64,000 nt of DNA from Zhengitettix transpicula (lineage: Eukaryota > Arthropoda > Insecta > Orthoptera > Tetrigidae), in contig CM073590.1 of the NCBI GenBank assembly GCA_037074705.1, positions 118,225,600 to 118,289,599 on the forward strand, in the 5' to 3' direction. The notes beneath the pieces are model-generated. The model saw only the letters and a list, made by a program, of their open reading frames with translations, was not told the DNA's origin and did not search any database. The position numbers and the translations under genes were made by a program. This document shows positions 10,526 to 22,007 of this stretch, in pieces. The first letter of the stretch is position 1; the number at the start of each line of letters is the position of its first letter.

Positions 10526-11640
10526 GTCATATTCAACCTAGAAAACATTTGTGTTAAAATATATTTCCTGTTGATCGTTTAATTAAATATTTTAATTGAT
10601 TTGATTTTACTTCACAAAGTGAATATGTATTATTAATAGAATATAGTTAATCATTACAATTTCCTGTAAGACTTTGGGATATGTCACATGCTTTTCAGAA
10701 TTAAAATGTTATTATGATTACCTTTTTCCTCGCGGTACTTTCATTAAGTCAATTGTGACACTTTTACTACTTCACTTCTAAGCTTTCAATGTAGATGACT
10801 TACAAGTTTCTTGCTCTCCCGTAATTATTTCCTCGTACATGAACTGTTCTTCCTGTTTATATTGACAGACACCAGTCCTATTAGCTTCATTTTCCTTCTG
10901 CGTTTCTAAAATCAGCATTCTACTCTTTTACATCGGTGATTTAGGTTCGTATAGAATTACGTTCACAGTTTTCTTGCGCAAAACAACATCGTTTTTAATT
11001 GTTTACCTGAATCTGTTTTGTTGACAAGTAAAGTCGTATAAATCGATCGCGGTTACGATAATTCTAAAGACTTTCACCTTTAAACTGCGTAATGGTTTTC
11101 GGCTCAGAGATTTGTATTGGGAGTATACTATTAACAGTACATAATTGGGTCTATATTTTATCAAGTTACTTATATCTCATTGTTCCAGCAACGATATTTT
11201 TATCTAATTTTTTATTAATTCTTGGCTTCAGAGAAAAATCGTTCGACTTTTTCCATAATGCGAACAAAATTCTTCCCCAATTATTAAAAAAAGGATTTGG
11301 AATTTTCCATTTTGCCTTGACTACGAATGAATGTTTAATCGAAATCGTTCCAATACTTTTCTTCCCAGAAGACAAGAAATTTGCTGTGGCATTTAAAACA
11401 GTAATTTAGACGGTATCAGTATCGGATTCCATAAGGGATTACTCGATTGTATGCAATGCGCGAACAAAACTATTATTTCGTTTATATAGTTTTTCAGATT
11501 TCCCCTGACCGCTGTTTTACAAGTATTACAAGTATTATTGTTAGTTTGTCCAAGTAATTGACGCAAATAAAATAATGTGAATTTGAAGATGGCGAATATT
11601 CTTCTCTTTTTACTTTTAATAGCCAGTATTCTCAATATTA
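10526..11640. other. AT-rich background with one open frame
   Basis: Holds an ATG-initiated 105-codon frame at 11,092-11,409 whose first 50 residues are hydrophobic (repeated Leu/Ile/Val/Phe/Tyr), resembling two membrane segments. The opposite strand is also open there. No family recognised, and no splice or repeat evidence to support it as a gene. Confidence 0.3.
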
Positions 11641-12185
11641 GGGATGTGCATTCCTCCTGAAAGAACTTGTTGATTGATCGTTCGATCCAGGTCTGAATAC
11701 AGATAATTTGATGATTGGCTTACGTTTGAGCAAGTTCGGCATCTAAGTTGATTGCACCCTCACAAAGGAGAGACAGGCAATCGCTGCTGAAGATCTCATT
11801 GACTGATCTTGCTTTCATCCAAGACTTCCCCCCCCCCAACCCCTCTTGTCAGCGATTAGCTTTCGAATGCGCAATTGGGACGGAGGCTTGGTGCTGTTTT
11901 CACAGGCAGCTGAGGCTCAAAGACAAAGGTGCCACCCGCTGCAATATAGTCGGGTTTACTCTCTACTCTCCTCAGCCCTCATTCATTACGACTTTAATCC
12001 ATTCAGGCAGCACATACAAAGGTGCAGTTAAAACGTTAATTACGCCCCGCTGTTGACGTTTGACGAGATAGGGTACTCATTATGCAGATGAACTTGCCTC
12101 TTCGCCGCCCACAACTCACTGCGTCTTTTTGGCTACCTCGTTTCTCTTTTCAAGCACCAGCATTATGGTCAGGTAAGTAACTTAA
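11641..12185 (+). other. GC-rich patch ending in ATG and a consensus splice donor
   Basis: This block is much GC-richer than its surroundings and ends ATTATGGTCAG|GTAAGTAA at about 12,163-12,181. An ATG is followed six bases later by a perfect 5' splice-site consensus. That could be the first exon and start codon of a gene lying to the right. No promoter element or continuing exon could be identified, and the patch could equally be an old repeat. Confidence 0.2.
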
Positions 12186-12785
12186 TTACAGCGATATGTG
12201 TGTTGTTCACGCTATTGTATAAACTTTGAACCGAGTCTTTCATTTTCTTTTGAACATTTATCAGTCACTAAATATCTATTGTTGGTAATGAGGAGCGAAA
12301 CAGATGGCTCATTTGTGTGTTATGATTTAGTGTACTGTGGATGAGATCGTTATCATTGACAAGACATCTTATTCCTCTGCAATTTTTTTTCTCCGAATTA
12401 AGTAAATTTAATATATAGATGAGAAACTGACACCAACGCAGAATCGAAACTACTGAAACTAAAAACGTAATATTTGTAATATTGGTTCTTATTACGATGT
12501 ATGTAATCAGTAAGACGGGCTCTTTCGAAATTAAACACTAGAGTAGGCTAAATGCGGGTTGTAGCAAATATAAAAAAGTTACTGTTATGCATAAAATACT
12601 CGAAACCAACGTTTTTAGGACAATAAATCTATAGTTTTCGAGGAAAAAAAATCACTTCTCAATTTCTGTCTTTTCCGCCTCAAGACGTTTACGTTATTGT
12701 GTTATATATTTGAGCGACATAAACGTACACAATTATATACGCATGGAATAACCAAACGTGGTTTAAGTTCAGAATTAAACACCAC
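12186..12785. other. AT-rich background
   Basis: No gene, repeat or RNA recognised. Confidence 0.5.
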
Positions 12786-12975
12786 AAACGTGATCTTTCA
12801 TTAGGATGCTGAACATGTTGATAATTTTTATGTTAATAGGGGTCGTAGGTTTTCCCGGTGTAACTGTTGGATGACGACTTCTCGGGATTTATGTTTGTCG
12901 ATTACTTCTTCAGAAGTAGATGGTGGTACCCGGTTAGAATAGCGAAAACGTCTTCATCCAATACCTGTGTTCTTA
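12786..12975 (-). repeat. Possible PLE-type tail fragment
   Basis: The minus strand contains AAATCCCGAGAAGTCG and CCGGGAAAACCTACGACCCC, which resemble the CCCGAGA end blocks of the tails at 10.45 and 44.05 kb. No GAAACGT core is present. Tentative. Confidence 0.25.
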
Positions 12976-13186
12976 TTTTGTGATATAGTTTGACAATCAT
13001 TTATAATCGTTTATTTTGTATTGTTAATGTTGCTTCAACGCTCATAAAGGACTAGAATTAAGTCCTCAACGAATCTACTAGTATTTTTGTTAATTTAAAT
13101 TGTATTTAATAAAATGTTTAATCTTTATACAGTTGTCATCACAAGCCAATTATAAACCGGTCTATTCGTTACGGTCTCGCCGGCAA

Positions 13187-13300
13187 GCATTTAGTGCAAT
13201 GCTCGGTCAGGATCCTTAAACAAAATCTCAGGGGCCCTACTTAACCTCTGCTACCTTGTTCTCCCTTAAGCCTCATACATTTCTAACCCTTTATATGCTA
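13187..13300 (+). repeat. Family-A retroposon, copy A9 (fragment)
   Basis: GGATCCTTAAAC, then GGGGCCCTACTTAACC and GCTACCTTGTTCT, follow the order of the better copy at 46,020-46,075. Old, truncated at both sides. Confidence 0.6.
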
Positions 13301-14300
13301 TTATATTTTCTTTTAAAAAACTCACCTGGGGTACTGGTATGTGGAGACCTACCTATGTCTAAATTAAGCTTCTCATAAGCCGAGACATCTTTGTAGGTAT
13401 TTGGGGACCGTACTTACCAGGGTTCCAGACGTTGGGAATACTTGTGTAATTTTTAATTGCCGGCTGTATGATTATGAGTGGGATTTCTACTTGATACAAA
13501 AATAAAATGAATTTAATTAATTTAAAAATAATTTAATATCTTAAGAACAAAATCTAAAACGTAATTTAATACAAAAAATATTCAATTAATAAGAACGACT
13601 TCCTCCTTCTCTAAGGGTTATTACGAATTTAGTTGGGTGAATCACAATATGGCAAATTTAATTTCATCAACAATTGAGTACTGGTATTACGATACGTGAG
13701 AATACAAAATATTCACGATACTGTGTCAGTGGATATCTATTAGTTGTAGCTGGTGATGTGCTGTCTTATACTGTGGCTTTTCCAGAATTTCCAACCTTTT
13801 GCTCTTAACTGTCTCCTTCGTTCCTTCGATTTCGACTCCTGATATCTCGAAATTCACAAGTTGACCAATCACTAATAATTTTGTTCGGATGTAATTGGTT
13901 GACCTCACCAATAAAATTATTGAATTTCCGGCTAAAGGGATTTCCCCCAGATGTCTGAAATTTTGGTGTCACTGTCTGCGAAACAGATTCTACTGTGTTT
14001 CAATTTCCCAAGAGTAAAAATTTTGGTCATCACTCGAAGCTGCCAGTCACTCTTTTTAACGTTCTCTTGTCCGCGGGTCCATTGTATCGTTCATTGTCCC
14101 AAAAGGAACTCAGGCTACTTCCGAATCCAGTATCCATAATAACCAAACAAACGTCTTCCGCCTTCCGAAATAACTTGCTTTACTTTATCATTCATTTCAA
14201 TAGTCGGTTGATCCCACTGGAGCAGTCTGTCTGCTGCCTCTAAACGCGGTCGCTGAATGAAGTCAGAAGTCATCGCAAGGCGGTTTACGAGTACCGAGAG
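13301..14300. other. Background, nothing recognised
   Basis: Short frames only; GC somewhat raised at 13,740-14,280. No domain or repeat identified. Confidence 0.4.
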
Positions 14301-14304
14301 TCCG

Positions 14305-14420
14305 AACTGCCTGATGCAGGTTTCTCTTGAGTTTTCCCTTAATGTCTTAGTTTACCCTTGGCTAACTTGTTCTCTGTTCTGTATCCTCCTTTTCTATCCC
14401 TTCTGTTCCCACTATGATCT
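14305..14420 (+). repeat. Family-A retroposon, copy A10 (fragment)
   Basis: CTGCCTGATGCAGGTTTCTC, then TAGTTTACCCTTGGCTAAC and TCCTCCTTTTCTATCCC, follow family-A order on its sense strand, with an internal deletion. Confidence 0.6.
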
Positions 14421-14639
14421 CGTATCGTAATGACTGTTCATGCGGGAGTTATATTACGTTATTTCTGAAGGAAAATAATGAGTTATTTAAATGTTTACAG
14501 GCAAAAAATTAATCTTTATTTACTATAAGACCACAGATAACTTGTCTCACGTCAAAACAACTTCACCGACTTCATTGGCATATAATTTGAAATTTACGGC
14601 TTTATGTATATATAAAAGATATACATATATATAAAGATG

Positions 14640-14860
14640 TTTATATATAACTCATACGTCATTCAAGTCCCCGCGAATTTGAGATCCTTGACTTGGCTAC
14701 TTCAAAAGCGGAAGTATTAAGTTGTTTGCCTGCTTACAATTCAGATAGTGTGTCCCAAAGGATGTATAATGATGATGTCATCACAAATTCAAAGGGATTT
14801 GAACCTGTGACCTGTATTAGATGTATTGACGCTGACCAATACACCACAGCAGGTGGCATA
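14640..14860 (-). mobile_element. tRNA-headed SINE
   Basis: The minus strand begins near 14,860 with a tRNA-like head: TGGTGTATTGGTCAGCG matches a pol III A box, and GGTTCAAATCC, about 40 bases further, matches the B-box consensus. This is followed by a non-tRNA body down to about 14,640. The spacing is that of a tRNA gene, but acceptor and other stems do not pair, so it is a SINE rather than a tRNA gene. The head abuts the TA-rich end of the next repeat unit. No clear tail or target duplication was seen. Confidence 0.6.
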
Positions 14861-15856
14861 TATATATATATATTGTAGTATTAAAGACAAAATTTATAAA
14901 ATTGCAAGAAGGAAAATGAAGCACGTTTTGGCACCAATTTATGTAATAATCAAAATTATTATAAATACCAAAGACCAGTACGTTAAAGACAAAATAATGT
15001 GGTATTCAAAAGTATTATATATTAAAGAAAGGAAATCGAAATTAAACACTTACTTCTTTAAAAAATATCACCAAAAAAATTATTTATTTTACAAATTTTA
15101 TCTTCCTTGATTTTACATTTTAAATTAATGCCTTAGTTTTTATGAGAAATCTCCATTTTGTGGTCTCTAATAAATAGAGTAGAAAAAAAAAAGAATTTTA
15201 ATTTGCAATAACAAAAAAACTATTACTAATCTGAAAAGTTATATAATTCTAGTAAAGTTATCGAAATCTGACGGTAAATAGTAATTACTTATAAGGTTTA
15301 CAGATGAAAATTTGTTTTAATTACATACCATTTTGTTTGGGCTGCGCAGATTTGTTTTAATTTTTTATCTAGAAAACTATTTCGCTGACAGACCATAGCA
15401 CTGATTCTACTATCTTATTACTTTTTAAACATTTTGGAAAAATTTGAGCGCCTTTCTGCTTCGCTGAGTATCTAATTGTTTGCAGATCTGCTTTCTGATA
15501 TCACAGTCAGAACCTCCAAACACACACTCGGAATACTCGTGTAATTGGTCTATCGGCGTGACTCACAAACACACACTTCTCTGAATATAAGTGAGTAACT
15601 AGTAACTGGTTACATTCCGCTCTCTCAACATCTGACAACAAACTGGGAACTGACAATGGGCTTCACTAACGTTCTGAACATATATATATATATATTCCTT
15701 TTTGACAATACCTCGTAGCAACCATATCGGCTCTGCATTTCGCCAAACAATACAGGTATTTACAATGCTCTGGCCTCGGAGTTACGCCGCCAATAATTAA
15801 CGAAACAATTTATTAATTAATTACATATTTGTAATCTCTACAATATATTGTGATAT
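14861..15856 (-). mobile_element. TA-bounded 1-kb repeat, unit 1
   Basis: Starts with (TA)n TTGTAGTATTAAA and ends, at 15,838-15,856, in ACAATATATTGT next to unit 2. Read on the minus strand from the right end it shows GGCGGCGTAACTCCGAGGCC, AGAGCATTGTAAA, GTGTGTTTGGAGG, AATCAGTGCTATGG and TTTATTAGAG, then AGGCATTA. All of these recur in the same order in unit 5 at 29.44-30.46 kb. No protein is encoded. It behaves as a discrete non-autonomous element. Confidence 0.7.
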
Positions 15857-16777
15857 TAAATTTAAAGATCAAGCATAAAACCACGTTGCGGTCAATTAAT
15901 GTTATAAGTAAATTAAAGATAAATGAAATAATTTATGCAATTAAATGTCGGATACAAATCGTTTATTACCAATTTATATTAGTTGGGTTTTGTGCAAAAC
16001 TTTTACATAGATGTCACAGCTTTACTGAAATTCTTAAAACTTCAGGGCAGCTTATCGGGCCTCTAACGGTTATAGCAATCCGCAATTATAACCGAATTAA
16101 ATGAGAACAAAGTGTTACAAAATATTGTATTAAATTAACATAAGAATTATTATCATAGGCAAAATCTGAAGAAATCTTAAGAAATATGACGGCACGCAAT
16201 TTTTATACTAGATTTACAATGGGAATTTCATACATACCAATCATCGGAGCTGTTTTCATAAAACACTACTTTTTCACTTCAATAATTTAAGAGAATTTTA
16301 TTTAACACTGTTCTCAGCCTTCGTCAGCACAATAAACCAAATTTCCACATTACCACAAACAATAAGGTCATACAGAATGTTTTAGCGGATAAACCGATCA
16401 GTTTTAAATCGTCGCTGAGTCATATCTCCCTCATCAACTTATAACCACTTATCAAAACATTATTCCATAACTTTAGTTTCACTTTGCTAAATTTCCGGCC
16501 AACTGACCACCGGACACGTATCTAACATTCCTTCTAGAACTTTTTAATCCAACATCTGCCAGCCGACTGTACTTTACTGTCGTAGTTCTTATCGCAGACT
16601 GCCGACTGTTAAAGCTTTTCCACATCACACATTGCCGACAATAATACGTCTGAAAACTCATTCTTGTGCAACGGTGACTGTTGCCAACAATACCTGGGCC
16701 ATAATATTACGCTGGCAATACAAATATTGAAAGTAATTATAAAAAAATTCTTTCATTATACACATTGGTGGTCGCCA
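15838..16777 (-). mobile_element. TA-bounded 1-kb repeat, unit 2
   Basis: Left end CAATATATTGTGATATTAAA is shared with unit 1. The right end at about 16,766-16,777 (GTGGTCGCCAC) is shared with unit 3. On the minus strand it carries ACAGTCGGCAGTCTGC (also in unit 6) and GTTAGAGGCCCGATAAGC (also in units 4 and 5, near their inner ends). The similarity is clear in blocks but more diverged than between units 1 and 5. No coding. Confidence 0.6.
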
Positions 16778-17537
16778 CTATATATATTGTGCTAATTAAA
16801 AAGAAACGTAATTAATTAATTAACAAGATTTTGGGACTTGCATTGTTGGCGGCGTAAACATACGATTTGTGTACAAGAATATGGGGCTATAATGCTTGCT
16901 TGCTGTGTATTGTCGTGAAACATTGCAGACAGAAGGAGTGTGTTTTTGGGAGGCAAAGCAGTAAGTAGTCAGAAAGACTCAGAAATGCAGAAAGAGTGTG
17001 TTAGGAGTCGCCGGTTTCCAGTCTTTGGGCAAACAACTGCGACGATACTATGCTGACTGTTTATTTCCCTGATGCAGAATAATTTCGGAGTCTAGCATAT
17101 GTTCACGAAACATACGATTCGTCAGTTCTTGGGCGCCAGGTTATTTATCAAGTGAATAGCCAAACTGATGATTTTAACAATTTATTGATCGAGAGAACAG
17201 CGAAACGATTAGTGTGGTCGAATACAGCAAGCAGGAAGTGTTGTATGTGGAAATATTATAATATTGGCATATTATCAAGTTTTTAGCCACATGTAATATA
17301 ATTTCAATGATTATAATAATTTGATGTTAATAAATTAACTTTGTTGTATATTTTAAACTCTGATCTTTTTAATAAAATCCAATCATTTAATTTTAATTTG
17401 CTTATTATAATTATCATTTAATTGAATTCACTACATTTTGACGCTGACGTGGCGATTTAACTGTGATTTATTGAATTCAATACAATATATATATATATAT
17501 ATATATATAATATGTGTGTGTGTGTATATATATAATA
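16766..17537 (+). mobile_element. TA-bounded repeat, unit 3 (shorter)
   Basis: Begins ATATATATTGTGCTAATTAA, then GTTGGCGGCGTAAACATACG, AAGAATATGGGG, ATGCTTGCTTGCTGT and GCAGGAAGTGTTGT. This is the same order as the minus strand of unit 4 (24.0-25.0 kb). Orientation is opposite to units 1 and 2, so units 2 and 3 are head to head around the near-palindrome GTGGTCGCCAC. It ends at a compound (TA)n(TG)n(TA)n tract at 17,485-17,537. About 0.75 kb, probably with an internal deletion. Confidence 0.65.
17485..17537. repeat. (TA)n(TG)n(TA)n microsatellite
   Basis: About 25 bases of alternating AT, then about 14 bases of TG, then TA again. It marks the right edge of TA-bounded unit 3. Confidence 0.95.
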
Positions 17538-18470
17538 AATTAGCTCCATTTCAAATTATTGAATAAAGAGTTGTGATTAACTTGTTTTCTTCAGTTATGT
17601 TTAAAATTATCTAGTCACTTCCATTGAGATAAACATTTAAACAATTCAAATTTGATACAATTTCCCGTGAATATTAACCTACAATTCATTGTTTCCTTTT
17701 TTATATGTCTGGACAAGTATCAACTATCTCAGTTACAGGAAACTGTTTATTCTCGGTAGAGAAGTAAACCATCACCGAATAAAATACTGCCGCTCAAGCT
17801 CGTAGACATGGTGATTTACAGAAATCACGAAGCAATGAACAAAGTTTTGACAGAAATGCGCGCCGTCCCGAAGAGAGGGATCTAACACGCATTGTCTCTC
17901 AGCAAAGTCTTAAGCCGATCGATGGAAAGTGGAGGACAAGGGATCTATTCTTGGCGTGGGTCGTGTATTTATATGTTTATAGTTTGTACAGGAAAAAATA
18001 TAGGTATTTGATGTTCGTGAAGACATAGTTAAAGAAAAAGTCTGCATTTGCCATCTGGCCATCGTCAATAAACCTCCAATTTTTAAAAATATATCGTGCC
18101 ACGGCAAATATCCTTTAATATATCAACTTTTTAATTACTTTACGTAGCAAAATTAGTTTTGGGAAGACAAATAAGCCAATGTTTAAAATTGTGGTTCATT
18201 TTTTTTTAAAATTATAACATCGAAAAGCTCCTGACTAATACCTTATTTACATTTTGATGAAGGCTCAAAGAATCAAATAAATTAGTCTCTGTCTGTCGCC
18301 CGAGCAAAGCTTTACTAACGAACTGTTGTCCAATATTGTCATGCACCTGAATTGATTGTATTTTACTAAAATTTTGTAATAAGTTTTTTGTATTGAAAAA
18401 TAAGTTTTAAAAAATTATTTCATTCGAAAATGGAGGCTTTTATTTCAGGTCTGTATTTCACACTCGTCAA
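17538..18470. other. AT-rich background
   Basis: Short frames only; nothing recognised. Confidence 0.5.
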
Positions 18471-18473
18471 GTA

Positions 18474-18880
18474 TGAACGTATTAATAATTGTTTACTTAT
18501 AACTCATAACGTTTAAGTAAAATAACATTAGTACAGTCACTGGTTTAAAGAAATTTGTTTCATTCGGTAGCTTTCGGCCCTTGTTGGCCATATGGATTCT
18601 AATAAAATATACTCATGTATACTAAACTATTTTAAAAGCAGGGTTATTCAGGACTACGTTATTACATAAAATTCGTGTCGTGTTGCACAACGCGTCTGGT
18701 ACACCAGACAACACTTTTCAAATATACATCAAGGAGTTTTATTAGGATGAATATGGCCAACTAAGACCGAGAGCTACCGGATAAAATAAATTTATTTAAA
18801 TTAGGGACCGTACTACGGTTACTTCAACTGTCAACATCAGATTAACCTAATTATAATTCATAACTTATATTTATTTTTCT
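18474..18880. repeat. Inverted repeat with hammerhead-like blocks
   Basis: Arms of about 135 bp (18,474-18,612 and 18,738-18,880) enclose about 125 bp of unrelated sequence. Both arms, read outward, contain ATATGGCCAAC, then a short GGCC-type helix, GAAAGCTACC (GAGAGCTACC in the right arm), and an A/T-rich tail with a shared GTAC block. GGCC-loop-GGCC-GAAA-AGCU-A is the layout of a PLE hammerhead with palindromic AGCU stem III, but the CUGANGA box is lost in both arms. It resembles the head-to-head PLE tails elsewhere in the window, from a different PLE lineage. Confidence 0.6.
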
Positions 18881-19106
18881 TTTCAATGATTTATAATAAT
18901 GGTAAATTAAACTAGAAAATATCACGTTTCTGTTGCAGGTACGTGGCTGGGGTATTTACTCCGGGTTTATCTCCAAAATTTGGAAATTCAGATGGAAACC
19001 TTTCCTTCTGATGTCATCGGCGGCGAGTTTTGGATGCTCAACCCAGTAATCACTTTCAAAGCGGCTGCAATGTGGTTTGCGCACTTCTATAATGATAATT
19101 TCAAGT

Positions 19107-19335
19107 GATTAGATAAAATAGCCAATTAATAGACAAAATGAGGTGATGAAATAAATTCCTCACAACGTTTCTGGAATCCTTGTTCCGTTCGTCAGGTGAT
19201 TTGAATCAGAAGAGCCGTGAGTATGACTCAACCTCACAATCCACTTGACGGAAGGGGCAAGGATTCCACAAACCGTATGTGGTATTTATATTATCTAAGT
19301 TTGTCTTATTTGGCTATTTAATCTAATTAGTATCT
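19107..19335. repeat. PLE-tail inverted pair, T3
   Basis: Left arm (minus orientation) and right arm (plus) are copies of the PLE tail identified at 2.9-3.13 kb. Each contains the AACGTTTCTGG / CAAACCGTATGTGG region, a GGTATTTATATTA-type block and the GGCTATTT end. The two meet at about 19,215-19,235. The left arm carries the best hammerhead core of the window (separate entry). Confidence 0.75.
19160..19199 (-). ncRNA. Hammerhead-like ribozyme core in PLE tail
   Basis: Minus-strand order: TCAC (stem I) - CTGACGA - stem II GGAA/TTCC with a 6-base loop - GAAACGTT - GTGA (stem I). All core residues of CUGANGA and GAA are present. Stem III is the palindrome ACGU with U at the cleavage position. 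Relative to the 28.88 kb copy, stem II changes from GGGA/TCCC to GGAA/TTCC. Relative to the 2.99 kb copy, stem I changes from ACAC/GUGU to UCAC/GUGA. Both are pair-preserving changes. Confidence 0.65.
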
Positions 19336-20960
19336 TTTTAATTATAATTATATTTTAATTTCGCTAATTTGAAGTATTTTGGAACACAAAAATGTAGATA
19401 ATGTTTTATAAAACTCAGCGCTATTTTAATTTCACCCTCTTAGGTTTACAGAATGGATCAATGAACATTTGTAAGAAGTTAAAGCCATTAATTTAATTAA
19501 TTTAGTATTTATTAAAGACCCATTGAAGTACTCGCATATTGCTTTGTTGGGCGAACGAACACAGTTTTGCTAATGATAAATTAATTGCTGACACAGGTGC
19601 GAGGCGTTAATTCGTATATCAATCTTGGATTATTTGTAAATTTAAAGCAGTCAGCCGTACCACAAAAAGGCACCTTCATGTTTGTAGTGAAAGGAGCGTT
19701 TATCATATTTTAATTCACAGCTGTTAGGAATTTAATAACCATATGTTCAGGAACAAACTGTTAAATTGGTAACTGGTTTTAATTTCAAAGAAAATCTATG
19801 ATATGTTTTAAATAAACTATAGTCGTGCGTTTTGGCATGTAAAATAGTTGCGTTCGTTGCACTAGAGGACAATAATTCATAATTATGAGTTATTAGAATT
19901 ACAGTTGTATTGAATGTAATTTCTTCATACTAATCTAAAATTGTGAAGTTTTGAGTAATTACACGCCCGTACGCATTCGTAACCATCTGAAAATTGATAT
20001 TTGTGTTCGATATATAGGTCAACGTAATCTTTACATCAATATCGGTTTAATTTCTTCTGAGTGTTTGAACGTGTTTCGAACAACTGAGTTTCAGAAAGCT
20101 TAATTCACATCAGGCTTTCTCAAAATTCAATCATATTAAATCAATATTAAAATTAACTATAAAATAGTTTACACGTCAAAGATAGTATGCAGTATTTGAT
20201 CGTTTTTGATTGATTGAAATGTATTGACCACTATATTTATATATTAATAATCTGGTTCATATTTGCTATTCTATTATCCAAGTAATATTGTAAACGAAGA
20301 CAATCCCTACATCTAATCTCAGCAGTCCTATGTATATGCGTGTGTTTGTTTGTGTGTACTTGTATGTATATAGCCTTTTGTATACCTTCGAAAGAACAGT
20401 ATTGTATGTAAGGTACCAACTACAGTAACAAATAGTTGGGTAAATTGATGAATAGATACGTCCAGTGAAAAAGACCGTCAAGAGTTATTAATGAGTTTTA
20501 ATTACCGTGACAGGAGCAATAATTCGATTCCTAGATCAATTATTTTACAAAGCCTTGCCTTAAGGTAGAATTATTTTAAGGGTCAGAATTGAAAATTCTC
20601 TACCATACCGAGAATCCAACACAGAACTTTGTTACACAATGCTCTTAAGATTTATTTTATGAGCCACAGCAAGTTGTTGTTACTAACACGCATCTGATCT
20701 TTCTTCTTAAACAGATGTCCAAAATGACTCTATTAGCAACGATAGGACTGCTGAATTTGATGGGACTAATAGATTTAGTTTATAATGTATTTCTGTAAAA
20801 CAACCTTTGTTGAATAATGGATTAAATATATGAACCAGATTTTTTTAATATTTTATATTATAATAATATTTTACGGTAAAGAAAGTTATAAATGTGAATA
20901 GTATGTAACAAAAAATTGAAGTCGTACACTGAAATTATGATGAGACATCATTAAATGAAA
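19336..20960. other. AT-rich background
   Basis: No gene or mobile-element domain recognised; only short frames. Confidence 0.5.
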
Positions 20961-20963
20961 AGT

Positions 20964-22007
20964 GTAAAGTCTCCGGACTATAAAAGTTTATTTTAATAAA
21001 TATAAAAAATCAATAAATGAAGCAGCCGCCAAACTTTTTCTATCAGCTAGTATAATGTACGAATATCGTCTAAGTTAACGAATATACAGAAGAAAACTAT
21101 TATTCTAAACAATACAACTTTAAGTATTGTAACTTAGATGTATAGTTCTTTGCTTCAGATTTCCTCTTCAAGAAAACACTATTGCTTTTAATATTCTCGC
21201 GACTCAGAACTAGAAACCTTGCGTTTTTGGATTCGTAAGAGAATTAAGAAAAACAAAATTACTTGGCTAGCTGCATAGCACATGAATGCATTGTTAAAAC
21301 TGTACATCTCCCTGCTGACGTGATAATTTGTATTCCACGCAAAGCCCTATTAAAGTTGGGTAATACAATGAATTCAACAATCTGCTCGGCTACGTCTCCG
21401 GAGAGTCAAGGATTTGTATTCTTTATAGACAACAAGAAGTTTAGCAATGCTTTAATGATTCGAAGAATCTGTGTTTATCGCCTCATTGGCGACTTAACTG
21501 AACCGTCATGGATGGAGATTTTCTTATTTGCTCGGACAAGGTCGCCTCAAGGTCGTATACATCACCACCTTCACTAATTGGGCTTGGTCAGGTTTGTAAA
21601 TTCGCTTTAAGTTATAGCAACAGGTTCTATTCCTGTCGTCCCTCCCGGACGCTGGCGGAATACGATCAGTCATTAGTCGATTCTTACGGTGCGAATTATG
21701 TAAATTTTTATACAAAGTAAAGTATAAGAAAGGTTTGGATACTTATAACGAAGAACAATTGAAATCTTCTAAAAACAATCGTAGACATCGATTTATTTAA
21801 TGAATTTAAAATGTTAATTACCTATTCCTGAATTTGTTATTCTTTTTTAACATTGTTGAAATTTTTACAGGGAAAATGGCGTACTAGGCCTACGAGTTTA
21901 TGTTAAATCATAAGAAAATTATTTGTATTAGAGTTGAAATATAACGTGTTAAAAGTTCCAGTTTTTATTTTATTTATTAAAGTTAACTTTTAGTCCGGAG
22001 ACTTTAC
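20964..22007. mobile_element. 1.04-kb DNA-transposon-like element with 40-bp inverted ends
   Basis: GTAAAGTCTCCGGACTATAA at 20,964 is matched by the reverse complement of 21,968-22,007 over about 37-40 bp, with one 2-bp indel and few mismatches. Both ends continue into AAAGTT...TTTAATAAAT. The bases just outside are AGT on both sides, a possible 3-bp target duplication. The interior has no recognisable transposase; a 104-codon frame at 21,263-21,577 matches nothing I know. Likely a non-autonomous DNA transposon of undetermined superfamily. It directly abuts the 3' end of the Jockey-like remnant. Confidence 0.65.

Noticed and set aside
11092..11409. 105-codon frame with hydrophobic start as a membrane protein gene
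   Set aside because: AT-rich DNA readily yields Leu/Ile/Phe-rich frames; the opposite strand is open too and no homologue is recognised.
11670..11695. B-box-like GTTCGATCC
   Set aside because: No A box or tRNA fold upstream.
21590..21660. Possible tRNA T-arm (GGTTCTATTCC) in the 1.04-kb element
   Set aside because: One B-box mismatch and no matching A box or acceptor stem at tRNA spacing.
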